Program-made: the position numbers and the translations under genes
In this document: one piece after another, positions 56,465-64,000 of the stretch
Numbering within the stretch: position 1 is the stretch's first letter
How the letters are laid out: each line of letters opens with the position of its first letter
From: Prorocentrum cordatum
Taxonomy: Eukaryota; Sar; Dinophyceae; Prorocentrales; Prorocentraceae
Assembly (NCBI GenBank): GCA_963575745.1
Contig: CAUYUJ010015274.1
Coordinates: 52,501 to 116,500, forward strand
Length of the DNA stretch: 64,000 nucleotides
Reading direction: 5' to 3'
Notes under the pieces: generated by a model
Databases searched by the model: none
What the model saw: the letters and a program-made list of their open reading frames with translations, nothing else
What the model was told of the DNA's origin: nothing

Positions 56465-56785
56465 TTCAGCCCCTGCAGCGATAGTTCCGTAGCTGTGTGT
56501 GTGTGTGTGTGTGTGTGTGTGCTCTGTTTGAAAAAGGCGGCGCCCCGCCCGCCGCGCGCGCGCGCCCTCCCCGGGCGCGCCCTCTCGGCCGGCCGGCCCT
56601 CTCTTGTCCATAGGGTCAACCTGAGCTTGGCGGACGCTTATGCCACGCTCATGGCGTGGAGGACTACATCCCCTATTTCACATTCCCCGAGGATAAGCCC
56701 GAGCAAGCAGCTTTAATTATATGATCAAGAACAACCCATCGACATGGTTCAAATGTGCCAATGCCCTCGAAGGACTAGCAAAACA
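56465..56785 (+). repeat. Dispersed ~300-bp unit, copy 2
   Basis: Partner of 53290-53585, with an expanded (TG)n at 56490-56521 after ttccgtagc. The YIPY-type frame ends at a TGA at 56721. Similarity continues into catggttcaaatgtgccaat, matching catggttacaatacatggca in copy 1. The following ~260 bp reads as a Gly/Ala/Val-rich frame without a domain. Confidence 0.75.
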
Positions 56786-58300
56786 CTCGGTCCTCCCTTG
56801 TTGCAGCCGTCGGGCGGCGGCCGCCACCTCGAGGGGTGCAGTCGGATTCGGCGCGGAGGTTGGGGTGGTTGGGGGCGGAGCGGGCGCCGTCGCATGGTTC
56901 TCTCCAAGCGAACTGCTCCAAGCACGCTGCCATGCTTGTCGCGTCAGTCTGGAGAAAGATGAGATATCGGGGGGCTGGGTTTCACAGGAACGTCGCCTTG
57001 ATTTCCCAAGGATAATTTTCACTGGGCAGGCGTGCGAGGGATAAGGATATGGGGGGAGTGACGTGAATCCGCACTCAGACAGCAGGGAGGAGCGACGGGA
57101 ATTCACAGTCATACAGCATCATTATCATGTTTGTTTAGCATTCGGAAGCGACTGCGGTGATTTTTTGAAACGGGGGACGTGGGGCGAGGAACGAGGAGGT
57201 GAGGCAGGGAGGGGGGGGGGAGTGTCGGAGGAACGAGGAGGGAGTGGATGTAGTCTTGGTCCGATTCCGATGAAAACGTCGATCTGCTTCATTCGGTGTC
57301 GGCCCTGGCACTGTTTGAAGTCTGAGGAGCCATTCGACATGTGGGCCCACTCAGATTAATTCAGTTGTGATGCTCCACGGGGAAGGAGGATATATGGGAG
57401 GAGCGACGGTCGCCTACATTCATAAAGCGTCATTTAGCATGTTTTGGAAGAACATGTGCTCGCGTTGTTAGAATAGGTTTGGCGGGACCAGGTGTAGGCA
57501 GAGGACGAGGTGGAGGAGGAGGGGAAGGAGGATGCACCAAGGTGAACATATCATCGCTGAGGCAGAGAAGGGAAAGGTGATGGAGGAGGAGGAGGAAGAC
57601 AAAAAGAGGATATGAGGAGAAATCGGAGGAGAACGATCGAGGAACGAGGGACGAGTAACCAGGATGAGGCATGGAGGGAGGGAGCAACGACATTTTCGTG
57701 ATGACATCGTCCTGGTCTTACGTTGGAAAGCCATGCCAAGAAACACCCTGCTTGCCTACAGGGTTCTCTGGGTTTCCTGGGTCTCGATGGTTTTCCCATG
57801 GGCAGCGTGAGGTTCCCACACCACACGTCGGTGGACGTCCTGGGGTCTCAGGGTTGGGTTTCTCGTGGTCTGGCATCCATTGCGTTCGGGGGTGATCATT
57901 CCAGGGCAGGCGTGCGAGGAAAAAGACCCGGGATCGGCGGGCGGAGGGGGAAACGAGAAAGCGAAGGCCTTCTCAGAAGGCGGCGGGGCCTCTCAGAAGC
58001 CGTCGCGCCTTCTGAGACATGTTTGTGCTTTCGGAGACGGCCCGGAACATTTCTCAGAAGGGCTGGGGGCTTCCGAACCTTCTGAGAAGGCCCGCCCCTT
58101 TTTCACTTCCCCCCCGTCGCTCGCTGCCTACGGGAGGAAAGACGAAAGCCCGCGTTCAAACAGCATATTATGTTGTGGGTATTCTTCAAATCATCGAACG
58201 TTTGCATTTTGTGTTGATGGGGGTCAGGGGACTAGGGGTAGGCCGAGGGGGAGGAGGCTGAGGAGGTGGAGGAATGATGATGAGCCGTTCGGCGAATACG
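56786..58300. repeat. Dispersed-repeat region with CCTTCTCAGAAGG palindromes
   Basis: 57720-57870 is repeated at 58930-59070 (gccaagaaacaccctgcttg, cctgggtctcgatggtt). 57960-58100 holds several palindromic ccttctcagaagg/cttctgagaagg words and recurs at 63955-64000. No gene supported. Confidence 0.7.
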
Positions 58301-58420
58301 ACATCGAGGAGGAAGAGGAGGCGGGGGAGGAGGAGGAGGAGGAGGAAGAGGAGGACGAGGAGGAGGAGGAGGAGGAGGAGGTGTTGGAAGAGGATATGGA
58401 GCGAGGAGCGAGGAGGAGAG
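58301..58420. repeat. (GGA)n microsatellite
   Basis: GGA/GAG triplets with a few GAC and GAA interruptions. Confidence 0.95.
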
Positions 58421-58929
58421 GCGTGGAGGGAGGGAGGGAGGGGAGTGTCGGAGGATTGTGGAGGGAGAGGGTTCAGCCCGGGATAATTTCCATAAGGTTT
58501 TCGGTCTGGTTTCATTCGGGGTCGGCTCTGGCAAGGCGTGAAGTCTGGGGAATCTGGGTTTTCGTTTTGGGCTCAGTCACTTTGATGCCAATTTGGATTT
58601 TCCACTACAGCGTCGGTTTGCTTCGTCGCGACTTTGTTTGACTGTAGGAGTGAGAGGACGGGAAGGAGGAGCCATTATGAGCTATATGACCATAGGCCTT
58701 CTGTGGCTTTATGGGCCTTTTGGGTCTCTGAGCTCTACAAGCCCTGTGGGTCTCAGGGGCTGCATTCAGCTTATTCTCCATCACGCTCCCCTCCCAGGAC
58801 TCCTTCTCCCCCCTCATCCTTCTCCCCCATCGTCTCCCCTCCCTTCCTCCTCCACATTCGCTCCCTGCATCCTTCCTTCCTGCCCTCCGCCTGCTGCTGC
58901 TACCCCTGGAGGGGGAGGGAGTAGAGTGG

Positions 58930-59070
58930 GGACCCATGCCAAGAAACACCCTGCTTGCCTCCAGGGTGCCCTGGGTTTCCTGGGTCTCGATGGTTATGCT
59001 ATGAACATCGTGTCGCTCCCACACCAAAATCAATCAACGTTCTGGGGTCTCAGGCTGGGCTTCTCGTGGA
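58930..59070 (+). repeat. Copy of the 57720-57870 unit
   Basis: Shared: catgccaagaaacaccctgc, ttgcctccagggtgccctgg, gtttcctgggtctcgatggt, then a variable middle and ggggtctcagg.tgggcttct. Direct orientation, about 1.2 kb apart. Confidence 0.85.
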
Positions 59071-59284
59071 GGTTTTCCTGTGGTCGAGCCCCTACTGTAG
59101 CAGGACAACGGTGGAACAGGAGCAGGTGCAGCGGGAGGAGAGCCTCCTCTCCCCTTTTTTCGCCCCTCCGCCTCCTCCCCCAACAGTTTTCCATTAGGCG
59201 TGCCACTCTCCTCCCTCCCCCGAACACGGCCAGGACGTGGCCCGCCCCCCCTCGTGTGCTGCCCTCTTGCGCCCAGGAGTTGGC

Positions 59285-59745
59285 CTGATGTGGTATTTCC
59301 CATGCTTTCCCAAGGCATCCTGTGGTGTCGGGCCCTCGTCTTGAAGAGACAGCTGCCCGCGTTCCTTCTCCTCCTCTCCTCCTCCACCTCCTCCCTCCTC
59401 CCATCCCTGCCTCTGCCCTCCGCACCAGTCAACCATGTCGCCACACCCCTCACACGCTTCGTGGCCCCATAGGGAGCTCGACCGCAGGCCCCAGTGGCTG
59501 CGTTCGCATGCGCCCACCGCACCCATGCCGGCACACCCCTCACACGTTTTGTGGCCCCATAGGGAGCTCCACCGAATGCCCCAGTGGCTACGCTCGCATG
59601 CGCCCGCCGCTCCCATGTCTGCCAGCCCCCTCATTCATTTCGGCACATCCCTTATACGTTCCCTGGCCCCATGGAGCTCCACCGAAGACGATGTTCACAA
59701 TTGCGTTAGTCACAACTGCATATGGTTCAGTCCTTCGCCAGGCTA
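59285..59745 (-). repeat. Reverse-strand fragment of the ~90-bp array with its end modules
   Basis: On the minus strand the order is ctggcgaaggact (59731-59743 region), about three ~90-bp units (ctatggggccacaaaacgtg type), a GGAGGA-rich stretch, then ctcttcaagacgagggcccg (59325-59350). This is the same order as 28203-29760 on the plus strand, so it is a shortened, inverted copy of that composite. Confidence 0.8.
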
Positions 59746-61549
59746 ATTTAGTCGGAACGTGGCAGGTGTCACAAATTGGTGCTGCCGCTGCATCGTTTCC
59801 CTTATATCAGGATCCGCGCTTTGCTCCTGTCCTGTCGTTAAACAAGGCGCTCTCGCCCCAGCGCAGACCCCCTTTTTTGGACCCGAGCCTCATCGTTGTC
59901 GCCCCCCTCAACTCCCCTCCTCCGCCTTCCGTGGTCCTCTTGCTTCTCCCGCTCCTTCCAGTCCAGTTCCTGCTGCTGCTTTTCGTCCTCATCCCCCTCC
60001 TCCTCCTCCTCCTCCCCCTATTCCTTTTGCTCATCCTCCTGCTCGTCCGCTACCGCCTTTCCCCCCACCTCCCCTTCCCCCCGCCTATGTAAGCAGCTCA
60101 CGTTTTCCGATTGCGCATTATACGCTGGAGTCTTTTTGGGAGTTCAAGGTCCGCTTTGATACGCATGTGTGGACAGAGACAAGTCAACGCAATGGGAAGC
60201 AATGTCTGCGAGGGGTAGGATGTCTGATATGGCGCGAGCGAGTCAAGCTTGACATCCCTCCTCTCTCTTTCATCCTTCTTTTTTGTGAGCACGCATGGAC
60301 TGTCATGCCATCGTCCACCACCGCTCTCCCACCTTTCTCCTCCTCGTCCTCCTTACCCTCCCTTCTCTTCCCCCCTCTTCTTCGACACCGCCTTCTTTGT
60401 ATTTTGAAACTTCCAGGCCCCGCTCTTTCAGGGCCTCCAGAAGCTTTCGGATGCCCCTGGAGAGCGGGGAGGGGGAGTTGGTCCGAGCTCGTGTTGTAGT
60501 TCTTTCTTGCTTTACATCGTGCGATATCGCCTTGTTGTCCTACATAATTTTACAATGCTTGGTTGTCGTATGTTGTATCCTATCTTCTCTGTCTTGTGGT
60601 GTCGTTGTCTATCGTCTTATATCATATTGTCTTATGATGTCGTTATGTAGCGTCATGCAGTGTTGTTTTTTTTGGCATGCTTCGTCGTCTGACTGTCTCT
60701 TCTTGTATTTTATCGCGCGATAGCTGGGTGATCGACTTTGAATCGTCGTATCGGGTTTTCCATATCGTCTTATGCCTGCTTACACCGTCTGGGCGCAATC
60801 GGCGGAGCACCTGTGACCACACTGAAGAACCAACTGACCATCACTGATTTTCACATTCTCCGGGGCTCTGCAGGGTGCTTTTCGCCCCCCCTGGGCCTGT
60901 GAGGAGGGCTGTTTGGGATGTCTTCAAACGTCTTGGAAGTGTTCGACCTTCCCTTGGGCTTTGTTGGACCGCTCTGGTCGCTCACTGTGCCCCCCAGAGT
61001 TGTTTTCAGCGGCCAAGGTGAGGCCCTGGAGGCCACGGAGGGGTCCGGGCACATGATCTATATCTATGTATATATATATACACATGATGTGTATACGTAT
61101 ACATATATGCATACGTGTGAAGGAACAGGGGCAGAAATGATAACGATGCAGGTGATTGAGCGATCGGCACATCGTGTACCTGTCGCGGGAAAGACTAATC
61201 TACGAATAGGGAATGAGCAGGTGTTGATGATGATGATGATGATGGTGGTGATGATGATGATGATGCTGATGACGGCGAACTTGCCGCATCCTTGCCTGGC
61301 CAACTATATTCGACATTCTGTGATGGGGTCGGTTTCTATATACATGTATATATATATATATACAGCATCGTCGAGAAGTGCAGTAGCGTTACCTTCTTTC
61401 AAAGCGGTCTGCAAGATCTTCTACGACACAGCCCCGGCAGCGGGGACCCAGAATGGGCGAGGCTATTCTGCCCGCGCGTTCCCTGGCACAGGCACCTTCT
61501 GAGCAAGTGCGCGTAGAGCGGGGGTGCTGCCTTTGCTGAAAAAGAAAGG
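59746..61549. other. T/C-rich anonymous DNA with TA and ATG microsatellites
   Basis: 59890-60090 is C/T-rich; 60480-60770 has degenerate tcgtcttat/ttgtcctat words; (TA)n at 61062-61115 and 61335-61368; (ATG)n at 61226-61268. No gene supported. Confidence 0.6.
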
Positions 61550-61752
61550 GCGATGACGATGACGATGACGATCTTGATGATCATGATGGCGATGACGATG
61601 ACGATTGCGATGCTGATAGTGCAGATTATGACGACGACGGGGATGGTGGTAATGACGACGATGCTTCTGATGCTATTAACGCTGCTGATGATGCAGATGA
61701 TCTATACAATGATGAGGAGACTGATGATGATCATGATGACGACGACGACGAA

Positions 61753-61790
<38 letters not shown>

Positions 61791-62203
61791 CGATGATGAT
61801 GATGATGATGATGATGATGAGGATGATGATGACGATGGTGGTGGTGATGATGATCACGATGACGATGATGACGATGACGATGGCGACGATGATGATGATG
61901 TGCTGGGGAGCGCTGATGGTAATGATGGTGACGATGATGACGCTGCTGCTGCTGATGATGATGATGCAGATGATGACGATATTGACGATTTTGATGACGA
62001 TGACAATGATGACGATGACGATGATGATGACGATGATGATGACGAGGATGATGATGATGATGATGACGAGGATCAGGGATCTGATGATGACGACGCTGCT
62101 TCTGATTCTGATGCTGATGTTGATTATGATGAGGATGTTGATCAGGATGAGCATAAGGATGATAATGATGATGATGCTGATGCTGATGATGGTGATGATG
62201 GCA

Positions 62204-62245
<42 letters not shown>

Positions 62246-62566
62246 ATGATGAGGATGATGATGCTGAAGCTGATGATGAGGATGAGGATGATGATGCTGA
62301 TGCTGATAATGATAATGATAATGATGATGATGATGATGATGACGATGGTGGTGGTGATGATGATGACGATGATGACGATGATGACGATGATGACGATGAC
62401 GATGGCGACGATGATGATGATGAGCTGGGGAGCGCTGATGATAATGATGGTGACGATGATGACGCTGCTGCTGCTGATGATGATGATGCAGATGATGACG
62501 ATATTGACGATTTTGATGACGATGACAATGATGACGATGACGATGATGATGACGATGATGATGACG

Positions 62567-62639
<73 letters not shown>

Positions 62640-62866
62640 CGAGGATCAGGGATCTGATGATGACGACGCTGCTTCTGATTCTGATGCTGATGTTGATTAT
62701 GATGAGGATGTTGATCAGGATGAGCATAAGGATAATAATGATGATGATGCTGATGCTGATGATGGTGATGATGGCAATGATGATGACGATGACGATGATG
62801 ATGATGATTATGATGATTATGATGATGCTGATGCTGATGATGAGGATGATGATGATGATGCTGATA

Positions 62867-62897
<31 letters not shown>

Positions 62898-62898
62898 C

Positions 62899-62977
<79 letters not shown>

Positions 62978-63080
62978 GTGATGGTGATGATGATGATGAT
63001 GATGATAGTGGTGGTGGTGATGGTGATGATGAGGATGCTGATGACAATGACGATGACAATTACGATGACGAGGATGATGA

Positions 63081-63167
<87 letters not shown>

Positions 63168-63189
63168 GGTGATGATGATGATGATGATA

Positions 63190-63220
<31 letters not shown>

Positions 63221-63268
63221 CGACGACGATGATGATGATGATAATGATGCTGATGCTGATGCTGATGC

Positions 63269-63318
<50 letters not shown>

Positions 63319-63385
63319 ATGGTGGTGGTGATGTTGACGATGATGATAACGATGATGACGATGACGATGGTGACGATGGCGACGA
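61550..63385. repeat. (GAT/GAC)n tract with internal segmental duplication
   Basis: Trinucleotide repeat of GAT with GAC, GCT, GAG, GGT variants. A block including ctggggagcgctgat (61900), gctgctgctgctgatgat and gaggatcagggatctgatga (62070) recurs at 62424 and 62641; the flanking gatggcgacgat...gagctggggagcgc occurs a third time at 63375-63405. The + strand frame is an Asp-rich open frame through the tract. Confidence 0.95.
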
Positions 63386-64000
63386 TCATGATGAGCTGGG
63401 GAGCGCCCGCGCTCCTCCGTCGAGGCCAGCTCCAGCTGCTGCTGGCCGCGGGCCTGCCGCCGAGGCCTGGCGGGCCGTGCGACGCCAGGCGCCGGGCGGC
63501 CCGCGGCGGCGGTCGCGGCGCGGCCGGGACGTGCTTCCGCCCTCCCCTGACATTCGGTGGCGAGCCCGTGGGGGGAAGTGAGGACGGAAATGTAGTCGAG
63601 ACCGACGGTAAGGATGGGCAACCTTCCCAAGGGTACCCTTGCACCCGCGCCTCATCGGTCCATGCTGAACTGCTCTCGATGGCCAGCCCCGCTCGAAAAG
63701 CTTCGACAGTGGCTTCCAAGGCCCCTGCATGCACGGTTACGATCGACATGGGTACGGACAAAAATGGTCGCGAAAACCGCCAGCATGTCTGGTCAATTCT
63801 GAACACGTTTCGCTGTCGGCGTCGCGGCGGAAGCTGTCCATCTGAGACAGAAGGCCGCTTGACCAACAGCGGCCGCTGTCGGTTTGAGACAGCATTTGTT
63901 GTCGGGCATCGTGCCCATCTTTCGACGGCTCGCCGAGGGGGGAAGTGAGAGGGGGCAGGCCTTCTCAGAAGGCGGCGGAGCTTCTCAGAAGCCCTCGCGC
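63386..64000. repeat. Dispersed-repeat end region
   Basis: 63620-63732 matches 52567-52672. 63830-63930 has tgagacag words; 63955-64000 repeats the ccttctcagaaggcggcgg unit of 57965. Open frames are short and Arg/Pro-rich. Confidence 0.65.

Noticed and set aside
61553-63948. Very long Asp-, Met- or Ile-rich frames in the GAT/GAC tract
   Set aside because: Automatic result of a trinucleotide repeat lacking stops in several frames on both strands.

Overview
The window looks like nuclear DNA of a dinoflagellate alga. The call rests on retroelement proteins of dinoflagellate type (Ty1/copia polyproteins and a LINE reverse transcriptase with CADD in place of YADD), the very low density of host genes, high GC, and the mass of microsatellites and VNTR arrays. 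No bacterial operon, tRNA, rRNA or CRISPR array was seen. A 100-N assembly gap sits at 36,172-36,271.

Layout. 1-0.7 kb: LINE tandem RNase H fragment. 1.675-21.25 kb: a giant decayed Ty1/copia element on the + strand, bounded by ~92% identical LTRs (282 and 253 bp) with a tRNA-Met-like primer site and a candidate TTGGC target duplication. Two blocks of unrelated repeats (about 3.48-4.58 and 5.19-8.35 kb) are inserted in its gag region. Its broken polyprotein can be followed as gag, zinc knuckle, a Tpt1/KptA-like RNA 2'-phosphotransferase domain, a RING finger, retropepsin, a conserved unknown module, a methyltransferase-like module, a Cys/His module, integrase, reverse transcriptase and RNase H. 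About twenty copies of a short hairpin-forming word (GCRGGGNNNCCTGC), mostly read as Ala-Gly-X-Pro-Ala, are sprinkled over the inter-domain linkers and are practically confined to this element.

21.8-23.0 kb: candidate intron-containing host gene for a CCCH zinc-finger protein. 23.0-24.0 kb: microsatellite and triplicated repeat. 24.2-24.96 kb: unknown protein, cut by a 5.7-kb fold-back element (24.96-30.65 kb) with inverted arms and ~102-bp and ~90-bp arrays inside. 31.0-34.8 kb: CCTATAGC array, CTC microsatellite and a ~125-bp array. 34.8-39.2 kb: mostly anonymous GC-rich DNA around the gap.

39.3-43.2 kb (+): 5' half of a second copia family (coiled-coil gag, CCCH-like knuckle, protease, start of integrase). 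44.2-47.2 kb (-): LINE with a recognisable reverse transcriptase. 48.5-51.1 kb (-): 3' half (RT with YVDD, RNase H) of a copia element, opposite in orientation to the 5' half. 53.3-56.8 kb: a duplicated ~300-bp unit around a Cys-rich/coiled-coil reading frame that runs into a 380-bp GA tract. 57-64 kb: dispersed repeats, a reverse copy of the ~90-bp array and a 1.8-kb GAT/GAC tract with internal segmental duplication.

Nearly every coding signal belongs to degenerate transposons. Many interrupting stops are TGA, as expected from CGA decay in CpG-methylated DNA. The only host-gene candidates are the CCCH gene, the 24-kb unknown and the Cys-rich/coiled-coil frame. Domain assignments are from pattern recognition of the translated sequence; no database search was possible.
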